A stretch of DNA of 64,000 nt from BOG-908 sp963795825 (GTDB lineage Bacteria > Pseudomonadota > Alphaproteobacteria > Acetobacterales > Acetobacteraceae): the NCBI GenBank assembly GCA_963795825.1, contig CAWCIW010000003.1, positions 124,001 through 188,000 of the forward strand, written 5' to 3'. Every line of letters begins with the position of its first letter. The first letter of the stretch is position 1. The position numbers and the translations under genes are program-made. The notes under the pieces are model-generated. The model was given only the letters and a program-made list of their open reading frames with translations, was not told the origin of the DNA and did not search any database. This document shows, piece after piece, positions 57,123 to 64,000 of this stretch.

Positions 57123-57755
57123 ATGCGGATGGCGGGACAGCTCATGGGCAGGCGCAAGGCGGAGACGCCAGGCCGCGACGAGACGGAGACCGAGCAGCCG
57201 GACGGGCTGCTGACGGGACAGTTGCTGATAGCGATGCCGGCGATGACGACGCCGCATTTCAGCCAGGCGGTGATCTATATCTGCGCGCATACGCCGGAGG
57301 GAGCGATGGGCATCGTGCTCAACCGGCCGCTGGCGAGCCCCACCTTCGGGGACCTGCTGGAGCAGCTCGACGTATCGCCAAAGCCGCCGGTGCGTCAGAT
57401 CGAGCTGTTCCGCGGCGGGCCGGTGGATGCGGCGCGCGGTTTCGTGCTGCACACCGCGGACTGGACCGGGGATGGCAGCCTTATGGTGGATCCGCGCATC
57501 GCGCTGACCGCGAGCCTGGACGTGCTCAAGACGATCGCCGATGGCGGCGGACCGGAGCGTGGCTTCCTGGCGCTGGGTTATGCCGGCTGGGGGCCCGGGC
57601 AGCTGGACCGCGAGATGGGGGAGAATGCCTGGCTGTCGGCGCCCGCGAGCGTCGATATCGTGTTCGATGGGGGGCATGAGACGAAGTGGCGCCGGGCGAT
57701 GGGGATTTTGAAGGTGGATCCTCTGCTGCTGTCCGGGGTTGCGGGGCACGCTTAA
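57123..57755 (+). CDS. yqgE: YqgE/AlgH family protein
   Basis: About 210 residues from ATG 57123 (57129 also possible). It shows the DUF179 signature LTGQLLIAMPAMTTPHFSQA, VIYICAHTPEGAMGIVLNRP, IELFRGGPVDAARGFVLHT and FLALGYAGWGPGQLDREMGE. Common in proteobacteria, fold known, function not settled (AlgH was once tied to alginate regulation). Cytosolic. Its start is divergent from the peroxiredoxin across a gap of 108 bp. The TAA is the first base group of the small IPE remnant R25. Confidence 0.92.
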   Translation: MRMAGQLMGRRKAETPGRDETETEQPDGLLTGQLLIAMPAMTTPHFSQAVIYICAHTPEGAMGIVLNRPLASPTFGDLLEQLDVSPKPPVRQIELFRGGPVDAARGFVLHTADWTGDGSLMVDPRIALTASLDVLKTIADGGGPERGFLALGYAGWGPGQLDREMGENAWLSAPASVDIVFDGGHETKWRRAMGILKVDPLLLSGVAGHA

Positions 57756-57782
57756 GGAAGGAAGGCCTTCCTTGCCTTGCCT
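57752..57782. repeat. IPE remnant R25: ends only
   Basis: TAAGGAAGGAAGGCCTTCCT then TGCCTTGCC: the left tip joined directly to the right tip, with no hairpins or core. The center AAGGAAGGCCTTCCTT is a perfect palindrome. Confidence 0.75.
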
Positions 57783-57865
57783 ACGTTCCCTTACCAAATG
57801 ACGTGCAGCGTCGCCTCCAGAGGGACGCGGGATTTTTGTCGCCTGACGCATAGGGACACACGCAC

Positions 57866-60448
57866 ATGGACATGGAAAAACTCACAGAGCGCACACGCGG
57901 CTTCCTGCAGGCCGCACAGACCATCGCGATACGCGAATTCCACCAGCGGCTCACCCCGGAGCATCTGCTCAAGGCGCTGCTCGATGATGAAGAGGGTGCC
58001 GCTTCCGGGCTGATACGCGCCGCCGGCGGGGACGCCGCGAAACTGCGCACCGCGAACGACGCCGAACTGGCGCGCGTGCCGAAGGTGCATGGCGACGGCC
58101 AGGGCCAGCCGCAGGCCACCCCGGAACTCGTGCGCGTGCTCGATGCGGCACAGACCCAGGCGCAGGGCGCGGGCGACGAATACGTGGCGCAGGATCGCGT
58201 TCTCGCGGCGCTGGCCAGCAGCGACACGCCGGCCGGACGTGCCCTGCGCGCCGCCGGCGCCAACCCGCAAACCATCGAGCGCGCGCTGGCCGAAATACGC
58301 CGCGGCCGCAAGGTGACGAGCCCGAACGCGGAAAGCGGCTTCGACGCGCTGAAGAAATACACCAAGGACGTGACCGAGCAGGCACGCACGCAGAAGCTCG
58401 ATCCGGTGATCGGCCGCGATGAGGAGATACGCCGCACGATCCAGGTTCTGGCACGGCGCACCAAAAACAATCCGGTGCTGATCGGCGAGCCTGGCGTGGG
58501 CAAGACAGCGATCGTGGAGGGCCTGGCGCTGCGCATCGTGCGCGGCGACGTGCCGGAAGCGCTGAAGAACAAGCGCGTGCTGTCGCTCGACATGGGCGGG
58601 CTGGTGGCAGGTGCGAAATACCGCGGCGAGTTCGAGGAACGGCTGAAATCCGTGCTCAAGGAGATCGAGAGCGCGCAGGGCCAGGTAATATTGTTCATCG
58701 ACGAGATGCACACGCTGGTCGGCGCCGGCCGCGCGGATGGCGCGATGGATGCGTCGAACCTGCTGAAACCCGAACTTGCCCGCGGCGCGCTGCATTGTAT
58801 CGGTGCGACCACGCTGAACGAATACCGCAAGCACGTGGAAAAGGATGCCGCACTCGCGCGGCGGTTCCAGCCGGTATTCGTGGGCGAGCCGACGGTGGAG
58901 GATACCGTCAGCATCCTGCGTGGCATCAAGGAGAAATACGAGCTGCATCACGGCGTGCGCATCACCGACGGCGCGCTGGTGGCGGCCGCCACGCTGAGCA
59001 ACCGCTACATCACGGATCGGTTTCTGCCTGACAAGGCCATCGATCTTATGGATGAGGCGGCGAGCCGGCTGCGCATGGAGGTGGATTCCAAGCCGGAAGA
59101 GCTCGACGAGCTGGACCGCCGGCTGATCCAGTTGAAGATCGAGCGCGAGGCGCTCAAGCGCGAGGAGGATCCGGCGTCACGCGATCGCCTGGAGAAACTG
59201 CAGCGCGAGCTGGCGGAGATCGAGGAGAAGTCGGTCGCGATGACGGCGGCGTGGAAGTCGGAGACCGAAAAGGTGGCCGGCGCGCAGAAGCTGAAGGAGC
59301 GGCTGGACCAGGCGCGCAGCGAGGTGGAGATCGCGCAGCGCAGCGGGCATCTCGCGCGCGCCTCCGAGCTGCTCTACGGCGTGATCCCCGATCTGCAGCG
59401 TCAGATCGAGGGCAGCCAGGCGGGCGGCAAGCTTGTCAACGAGGCCGTCACGGCCGAGCAGATCGCCGGCGTGGTCAGCCGCTGGACCGGGGTGCCGGTG
59501 GAGCGGATGCTGGAGGGCGAGCGCGCCAAGCTGCTGCGCATGGAAGATGAATTGCGTCGCCGCGTGGTGGGCCAGGAGGATGCGCTGCGCCATGTGAGCA
59601 ACGCGGTGCGCCGGGCGCGCGCGGGGCTGGGCGATCCGAACCGGCCGATCGGCAGTTTCCTGTTCCTGGGCCCGACCGGCGTGGGCAAGACGGAGCTCAC
59701 CAAGGCACTGGCGGAGTTCCTGTTCGACGACGAGCGCGCGCTGCTGCGCATCGACATGAGCGAGTTCATGGAGAAGCACGCGGTGGCCCGGCTGATCGGC
59801 GCGCCGCCCGGCTATGTCGGTTATGAGGAAGGCGGCGTGCTGACCGAAGCGGTGCGTCGGCGTCCGTATCAGGTGATCCTGTTCGACGAGGTGGAGAAGG
59901 CTCATGGCGACGTCTTCAACGTTCTGTTGCAGGTGCTCGACGACGGACGCCTGACCGACGGACAGGGCCGCACCGCGGATTTCCGCAACACCATCATCGT
60001 GCTGACGTCCAACCTGGGCAGCGACATATTGGCGGCCCAGCCGGACGACGAGCCGATGGCGATGGCGCATGCCCAGGTGATGCGCGTGGTGCGCGAGCAT
60101 TTCCGGCCCGAATTCCTCAACCGGCTCGACGAGATCGTGACGTTCCGCCGGTTGGCGCGCGCGGATATGGGCGTGATCGTGGATATCCAGCTGGCGCGGC
60201 TACGGCAGTTGCTGGGCGAGCGGAAGATCACGCTTGAGCTGGACCAGAGCGCGCAGGACTGGCTGGCCAACGAGGGCTACGATCCGATCTATGGCGCGCG
60301 GCCGTTGAAGCGGGTGATACAGCGCAGTCTGCAGAACCCGTTGGCCAGCCTGCTTCTCGAGGGCGCGGTGCATGAGAGCGAGACCGTCACTGTTTCGGCC
60401 GGGATGGAGGGCTTGTCTATCAACGGGCGTGTCGAGGAGACTGTGTGA
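57866..60448 (+). CDS. clpB: ATP-dependent disaggregase ClpB
   Basis: 860 residues, intact, the longest unbroken gene. Rescues aggregated protein together with DnaK. N domain (LTERTRGFLQAAQTIAIREF), AAA-1 with Walker A GEPGVGKTAIVEG near residue 208 and Walker B VILFIDEMHTLVGAG, a coiled middle domain (LDRRLIQLKIEREALKREED), AAA-2 with Walker A GPTGVGKTELTKALA near residue 602 and RIDMSEFMEKHAVARLIGAP. The C-terminus ends GLSINGRVEETV. ATG 57866; MEKL two codons on is also possible. I see no clear sigma-32 promoter in the 80 bp upstream. TGA is at the R26 edge. Confidence 0.97.
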   Translation: MDMEKLTERTRGFLQAAQTIAIREFHQRLTPEHLLKALLDDEEGAASGLIRAAGGDAAKLRTANDAELARVPKVHGDGQGQPQATPELVRVLDAAQTQAQGAGDEYVAQDRVLAALASSDTPAGRALRAAGANPQTIERALAEIRRGRKVTSPNAESGFDALKKYTKDVTEQARTQKLDPVIGRDEEIRRTIQVLARRTKNNPVLIGEPGVGKTAIVEGLALRIVRGDVPEALKNKRVLSLDMGGLVAGAKYRGEFEERLKSVLKEIESAQGQVILFIDEMHTLVGAGRADGAMDASNLLKPELARGALHCIGATTLNEYRKHVEKDAALARRFQPVFVGEPTVEDTVSILRGIKEKYELHHGVRITDGALVAAATLSNRYITDRFLPDKAIDLMDEAASRLRMEVDSKPEELDELDRRLIQLKIEREALKREEDPASRDRLEKLQRELAEIEEKSVAMTAAWKSETEKVAGAQKLKERLDQARSEVEIAQRSGHLARASELLYGVIPDLQRQIEGSQAGGKLVNEAVTAEQIAGVVSRWTGVPVERMLEGERAKLLRMEDELRRRVVGQEDALRHVSNAVRRARAGLGDPNRPIGSFLFLGPTGVGKTELTKALAEFLFDDERALLRIDMSEFMEKHAVARLIGAPPGYVGYEEGGVLTEAVRRRPYQVILFDEVEKAHGDVFNVLLQVLDDGRLTDGQGRTADFRNTIIVLTSNLGSDILAAQPDDEPMAMAHAQVMRVVREHFRPEFLNRLDEIVTFRRLARADMGVIVDIQLARLRQLLGERKITLELDQSAQDWLANEGYDPIYGARPLKRVIQRSLQNPLASLLLEGAVHESETVTVSAGMEGLSINGRVEETV

Positions 60449-60449
60449 A

Positions 60450-60652
60450 GTAAGCAAGTCGTCCTTTTTCGAGAAAAAGGGATCAAAAAGCTTTTGCTGT
60501 GACGGCTGCACAGGGACTTACACTCCCGGTGCCAGCCGATGCGGTTGCGCCGACAGCGACGTGCATGTTGCAAAGCGAGGCCATCCGACAGCCATCATGA
60601 TAAAAGTTTTTTGGTCCTTTTTTTTCAAAAAAGGACTGCTTCCTTCCTTTCT
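60450..60652. repeat. IPE copy R26, two-armed
   Basis: Left arm GTCGTCCTTTTTCGAGAAAA with GGGATC in place of GGACC, right arm GTTTTTTGGTCCTTTTTTTT with an enlarged T run. Core begins TGTGACGGCTGCAC. About 20 bp longer than typical. Confidence 0.88.
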
Positions 60653-60670
60653 ACGACACAGGAGCACCGA

Positions 60671-61180
60671 ATGGCCGGCACCGCCGAAAAAGACGACCCC
60701 GCACTCTGGGAAAAAGTAAAACACGACGTCACGGAAAGCGACAAAGGCGGCAAGCCCGGCCAGTGGTCCGCGCGCAAGGCGCAGCTTGCGGTGCACGAGT
60801 ACAAGGCGGAAGGCGGCGGTTATACCGGCCCGAAAACCGCAGACAACCACCTGCACCAATGGACCGAAGAGCATTGGGGCACCAAATCCGGCGCGCCCTC
60901 CGGCGAGACCGGCGAGCGATACCTTCCGGAGCAGGCGCGCGCGCATCTGAGCGATGCGGAATACGCCGAGACGACGGCCAAGAAACGCGCCGATACCAAG
61001 GCCGGCCGCCAGTTCTCCGCCCAGCCCGAGAAGATCGCGCGTAAGACGGCGCTCGACCGCGCGGGCGGCGGCGACCTCGCCGATCTGTCGCGCGCGGAAT
61101 TGCTGGTGCGCGCGCGCCAGGCGGGTGTTCCCGGCCGCTCGCGCATGCGCAAGGCCGAGTTGCTGCAGAAGCTGCGCTGA
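60671..61180 (+). CDS. DUF5872/SAP-like basic small protein
   Basis: 169 residues from ATG 60671, with AGGAG seven bases upstream. N-terminal part WEKVKHDVTESDKGGKPGQW and SARKAQLAVHEYKAEGGGYT matches DUF5872, a small domain with NHLHQWTEEHWGTKSGAPSG. The C-terminal helix-loop-helix LADLSRAELLVRARQAGV then RSRMRKAELLQKLR resembles SAP or Rho-N domains, which bind nucleic acid. Basic and soluble. A nucleoid or stress-related role is inferred. Confidence 0.72.
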   Translation: MAGTAEKDDPALWEKVKHDVTESDKGGKPGQWSARKAQLAVHEYKAEGGGYTGPKTADNHLHQWTEEHWGTKSGAPSGETGERYLPEQARAHLSDAEYAETTAKKRADTKAGRQFSAQPEKIARKTALDRAGGGDLADLSRAELLVRARQAGVPGRSRMRKAELLQKLR

Positions 61181-61250
61181 CCACCCCCCCTGCATTCGGT
61201 TTGCGTAACGTGCTATGGTTGCCCCCGTAACGAGCGGAGCGGGCGGCGAG

Positions 61251-61901
61251 ATGTGGAAAATGGCTGGCTTGGGCACGCTCCTTGCGATGGCCGGCTGCGC
61301 GCAGCACGGCGCGTCGCTATCCGGGCCCGGCGCGTACGCCGCAGCGGGCGGCGTGGACGACCAGTCCCTACAATCCGCAGCCGACATGGCCGGCGTGTAT
61401 GGCCATGTGTGCCTCGATGCCTTCCCGGACCAGGCCGCGGTGTCGCAGGCGTTGCAAGGCTACAATGCCGACTTAATGAGCGGCGGCGAGGTAATGGCCA
61501 TGCTGCATGCCGACCCGGGCCGCGGCTGGCGCATCGCCACGCCCACCGCGCGCTACGTCGTCACCATCGAGGATCCGCCCTACAACACCTGCGCGGTGCG
61601 CCGCATGACGCGCGTCGGGCTGCCGACGGCGCGGCCGTATATCGCCGCAATGAACGCTTATGCGGGCCGGCATGGCCTGGCCGAAGCGCCAGTGGTGCAG
61701 CTGAACCAGCAGATGCCGACCGGCGCGAGCGTGCAGATGCTGGGCACACCGCTGATGGCGGCCGGCAACCCGAAACCGGCGGAGACCAGCATGTATGTCT
61801 CCACGAACTACCACGGGCGGTTCGATACGGCGCGCTACCCGGAGGCGGCCGGCGGCGTGGGCGTGGAAGTGCGCATGGCGCATCAGATCTCGCCGCCGTA
61901 G
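61251..61901 (+). CDS. Lipoprotein, NMCC_0638-type (putative)
   Basis: 216 residues from ATG 61251 (MWKMAGLGTLLAMAGCAQ). The lipobox LAMAGC near residues 11-16 marks a lipid-anchored protein. The mature part has SAADMAGVYGHVCLDAFPDQ, AVSQALQGYNADLMSG, GRGWRIATPTARYVVTIEDP and YNTCAVRRMTRVGLPTARP, which recall the NMCC_0638 family, and two cysteines that could pair. The tail (TSMYVSTNYHGRFDTARYPE) is beta-like. Function unknown; an in-frame ATG at 61215 gives a longer, less likely N-terminus. Confidence 0.62.
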   Translation: MWKMAGLGTLLAMAGCAQHGASLSGPGAYAAAGGVDDQSLQSAADMAGVYGHVCLDAFPDQAAVSQALQGYNADLMSGGEVMAMLHADPGRGWRIATPTARYVVTIEDPPYNTCAVRRMTRVGLPTARPYIAAMNAYAGRHGLAEAPVVQLNQQMPTGASVQMLGTPLMAAGNPKPAETSMYVSTNYHGRFDTARYPEAAGGVGVEVRMAHQISPP

Positions 61902-61948
61902 CCCACGCGGCCCTTCTGCCCGCCGGCGCGGCCACGTAGAACACCGCC

Positions 61949-62722
61949 ATGGACACCCTGGCCGCTTTACGCCTCCAGATAGAATGGGGCGCCGACGAGG
62001 CGCTCGACGACGCGCCCCTCGATCGCCTGGCCCAGCCGCCCGCCAGGCCGGCGCCCGCCGCCTTGCCTGCCCCCTCCCGACAGCAAGCGTCGCCGGCAGG
62101 GCCGCGCCCCGCACCCGCCGCCCTCGCCCAGGCGGTGGCCGACGGCGCCAACACGATCGAGGCCCTGCGCCAGGCGCTCGCCGCCTTCACCGCCTGCCCG
62201 CTCGCCGCCACCGCCACCAGGCTGGTGTTCGCCGACGGAAACCCGGCCGCCGGCCTCGTGATCGTGGGCGACGTGCCGGGCGCCGAGGAGGATGTGGCGG
62301 GCCTGCCGTTCCAGGGCCCCGCCGGCCGCCTGCTCGACCGGATGTTCGCCAGCATCGGCCTGTCGCGCGCCGACATGCTGCTGACCAGCCTGGTGCCGTG
62401 GCGCCCGCCCGGCGGCCGCCCGCCCACGGACGCCGAGGTGCAGACCTGCGCGCCGTTCCTCTGGCGGCATCTGACCCTGCTGCGGCCGCGTCTGGTGGTG
62501 GCCGCCGGCACCCTGCCCGCGCGCCTGTTGACGGGACGGACGGACACGCTGCGCAAGCTGCGCGGGCGCTGGGCGCAGGTGGCAGTGCCTGGGCTGCCTG
62601 CACCCATACCGGTTTTGCCTATGTTCGGGCCTGGGGCGCTTCTGGCTTCGCCCGCCTTCAAGCGGGAGGCCTGGGGCGATCTTGTCCTGTTGCGGCGGGC
62701 TTTGGATGGGATTGGCACGTAA
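61949..62722 (+). CDS. Uracil-DNA-glycosylase-family protein with altered active-site motifs
   Basis: 257 residues. The family-4/5-like fold is clear: TRLVFADGNPAAGLVIVGDV, EEDVAGLPFQGPAGRLLDRM, DMLLTSLVPWRPPGGRPPTD, LRPRLVVAAGTLPARLLTGR. Motif A is usually GEAPG and is GDVPG here (residues 107-111). Motif B normally has HPAYLL or HPSYLL and reads MFGPGALL (225-232), so the histidine is missing. Only two cysteines are visible, so the 4-Cys iron-sulfur cluster of family 4 is not evident. The first 60 residues are a proline/alanine-rich extension. It may be a non-uracil glycosylase or an inactive relative. Confidence 0.78.
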   Translation: MDTLAALRLQIEWGADEALDDAPLDRLAQPPARPAPAALPAPSRQQASPAGPRPAPAALAQAVADGANTIEALRQALAAFTACPLAATATRLVFADGNPAAGLVIVGDVPGAEEDVAGLPFQGPAGRLLDRMFASIGLSRADMLLTSLVPWRPPGGRPPTDAEVQTCAPFLWRHLTLLRPRLVVAAGTLPARLLTGRTDTLRKLRGRWAQVAVPGLPAPIPVLPMFGPGALLASPAFKREAWGDLVLLRRALDGIGT

Positions 62723-62772
62723 GTAAGCAAGCAGTCCTTTTTTGAAAAAAAGGACCAAAAAACTTTTGCTCC
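62720..62772. repeat. IPE single left arm R27
   Basis: TAAGTAAGCAAGCAGTCC hairpin arm and TTTTGCTCCCTGCTCGTGGG. It supplies the TAA of the glycosylase-like gene. A very faint right-arm trace (AATAAAAGTTTTCTTGCG) occurs near 62845. Confidence 0.85.
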
Positions 62773-63051
62773 CTGCTCGTGGGGTTGGCGCTCCATCCAG
62801 TCCTGCTGGCGGGCGCTGGGCGATCGGTTGCTGTTGCGGAAGAATAAAAGTTTTCTTGCGCGGCTGGCAGAACAGAAATCGGTAAACGCTGCGATCACGA
62901 AAGACTTACTTCGCCGGCCGTTGAAGTCGAACCGCACGCCTACTTTCGCGTGTGCCCGCGGCTTACTCGCGCACCCCGCGCCAAAGCTTGGCCGGCCGCA
63001 AACTACATTTGCGATTGCGCCCCGATGGCAAACACTGTTAAGGGCCGCGCC
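62773..63051. other. Gene-free upstream region of the last gene
   Basis: 279 bp without a convincing frame. It contains ACTTACTTCGCCGG, TACATTTGCGATTGCGCC and the probable plus-strand promoter of the gene at 63052. No operator recognised. Confidence 0.35.
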
Positions 63052-64000
63052 ATGCGAGGGATCGGGTTCTCCATCTCCCGCCTCTCCACCGCTCGCGCCT
63101 TTCTGGCGGGCGCTGCCATCCTGGCCGGAACCGCGATGCGGCCCGCCCAGGGATCCGGCAGCAGTGGGTTGGCGCCATTGTCTGACGACCTGGCCATGGC
63201 CGTGCCCCGGATACACCCCGGCGCCGGAACCAACGGGCTTGGCCTGCCGCAGCCGCTCGCCCCCAGCGAGGCGGCGCGGATCCGCCGTATTTTCGCCCTG
63301 CAGCGCGCCGGTGCCTTGCCGCAGGCCGTGACCGAAACCGCGCGGCTGAACGACGACACCCTGCTCGGACACATTCTGGCCGCCCGACTGCTGCTGCGGC
63401 CCGCCCGCGCCAGCGCACCGGCCCTCTCCGACTGGCTCGGCCGCTACGCGGACCTGCCGGACGCCTGCGCCATCTACGCCCTGCTGCTGCGGCGGCTGCC
63501 ACCCAATGCGGCGCGTCCGCCGGCGCCCGCCAACGCCCAGCTCGGCTCGGCCGCCCACGTGGCAGCCGTCGACAGCCAGCCCGCCGCCACCGCCCGCGCC
63601 GCCTTCACCGCCGGCCACGATGCCCTGGCCGAACGGCTCGGCCGCGACGCCTTCAAACGCAGCCAGAACCGCGACGGCCAGGCTGCCTACGTGGCCGGCC
63701 TGGCCGCCTTCCGCGCCGGCCGCCTCATCAGCGCGGCCAGCCTGTTCGAACTCGCCTCCCTGGCGGACAGCGCCGGCGCCGGCCTGCGCGCCGCCGCCGC
63801 CCTCTGGGCCGCGCGCACCCATCTGCAGCAGGGCGATACCGCCGACTGGCGCCCCTGGATGATGCGCGCCGCCGCCGAGCCCCATACGCTCCACGGCATG
63901 CTCGCCCGCCGCACCCTCGGCCTCACCGTACGCGCCGCCCCGGCCAGCCCGATCCTGGCGGAAGCGGACATCGAGGCAGTGGCCGCAACGCCGCAGGGCC
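63052..64000 (+). CDS. Lytic-transglycosylase-like protein, N-terminal part only
   Basis: The frame is open from ATG 63052 to the window end (316 codons seen). The signal sequence is FLAGAAILAGTAMRPAQG. The region that follows is all-helical: AARIRRIFALQRAGALPQAV, LGHILAARLLLRPARASAP, AYVAGLAAFRAGRLISAASL and RTHLQQGDTADWRPWMMRAA, then TLHGMLARRTLGL. That succession is like the ring-shaped helical domain of soluble lytic murein transglycosylases, whose catalytic Slt domain would lie beyond 64000. No catalytic residue is visible, so the call rests on layout. Confidence 0.68.
   Translation, partial: MRGIGFSISRLSTARAFLAGAAILAGTAMRPAQGSGSSGLAPLSDDLAMAVPRIHPGAGTNGLGLPQPLAPSEAARIRRIFALQRAGALPQAVTETARLNDDTLLGHILAARLLLRPARASAPALSDWLGRYADLPDACAIYALLLRRLPPNAARPPAPANAQLGSAAHVAAVDSQPAATARAAFTAGHDALAERLGRDAFKRSQNRDGQAAYVAGLAAFRAGRLISAASLFELASLADSAGAGLRAAAALWAARTHLQQGDTADWRPWMMRAAAEPHTLHGMLARRTLGLTVRAAPASPILAEADIEAVAATPQG

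Overview
The window is a high-GC chromosomal segment of an alphaproteobacterium. I infer family Acetobacteraceae or a close Rhodospirillales relative. The grounds are the cytochrome b - cytochrome c1 - mtnP order, a fused CheB-CheR-PAS-HWE kinase, a HIG1 protein, DUF2237 and IalB families, an indolepyruvate oxidoreductase fusion, and a very dense family of AT-rich palindromic intergenic elements. No rRNA, tRNA, CRISPR array, transposase or prophage gene was recognised. Almost all genes are household or envelope genes.

Layout: 1-6.3 kb holds nadE (5' end outside the window), a small unknown gene, gltX, a PspB-like/beta-repeat envelope pair and an ArsR-methyltransferase regulator. 6.4-16 kb holds metH, mtnP, petC and petB (no Rieske gene adjacent), hemF and small secreted proteins. 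16-25 kb holds a sulfotransferase, a VOC protein, a response regulator with a CheB-CheR-PAS-HWE kinase, opgC, a NepR-like peptide, a nitrilase-family amidase and a beta carbonic anhydrase. 25-38 kb holds pgsA, mobB, lipoproteins, HIG1, a YbiO-like MscS channel, a 2-oxoglutarate dioxygenase, methyltransferases, a TrmH-family methylase, IalB, rlmN and a GNAT enzyme. 38.3-45.8 kb is a minus-strand glycan-type cluster: one unknown protein, two tandem paralogous methyltransferases and three glycosyltransferases. 46-64 kb holds argG, flhG, flhF, a quinone-oxidoreductase-like enzyme, indolepyruvate ferredoxin oxidoreductase, a GIY-YIG-type/Sel1-type fusion, a peroxiredoxin, yqgE, clpB, DNA-glycosylase-like and lytic-transglycosylase-like genes.

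The most striking structure is a dispersed intergenic element, called IPE here and numbered R1-R27. A full copy is about 165-220 bp. It has two AT-rich arms of about 40-50 bp in inverted orientation. Each arm is itself a hairpin, and the arms flank a GC-rich, partly palindromic core. I count 18 two-armed copies, 8 single arms and one minimal end-to-end remnant in 64 kb, so most gene junctions carry one. Copies sit directly against stop codons, and in many genes the stop codon lies in the element edge. Hairpin variants keep their pairing, which suggests selection on structure. A second, unrelated repeat cluster (CACCAAGGAC/CCTTGGTG type) fills 35.34-35.88 kb.

About 27 apparent frameshifts fall in otherwise well conserved genes (nadE, gltX, metH, mtnP, petB, petC, hemF, rlmN, mobB, the indolepyruvate oxidoreductase and others). 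One pair in gltX compensates itself and one lies in a run of nine C. I read these mainly as base-call or assembly indels, not decay, and list each such gene as one feature spanning the frames. Functional links: the ArsR-methyltransferase, metH and mtnP belong to the methionine/AdoMet cycle; petBC and hemF to respiration and haem; the HWE kinase, response regulator and NepR-like peptide suggest general-stress-type signalling; the 38-46 kb block suggests surface glycan synthesis.
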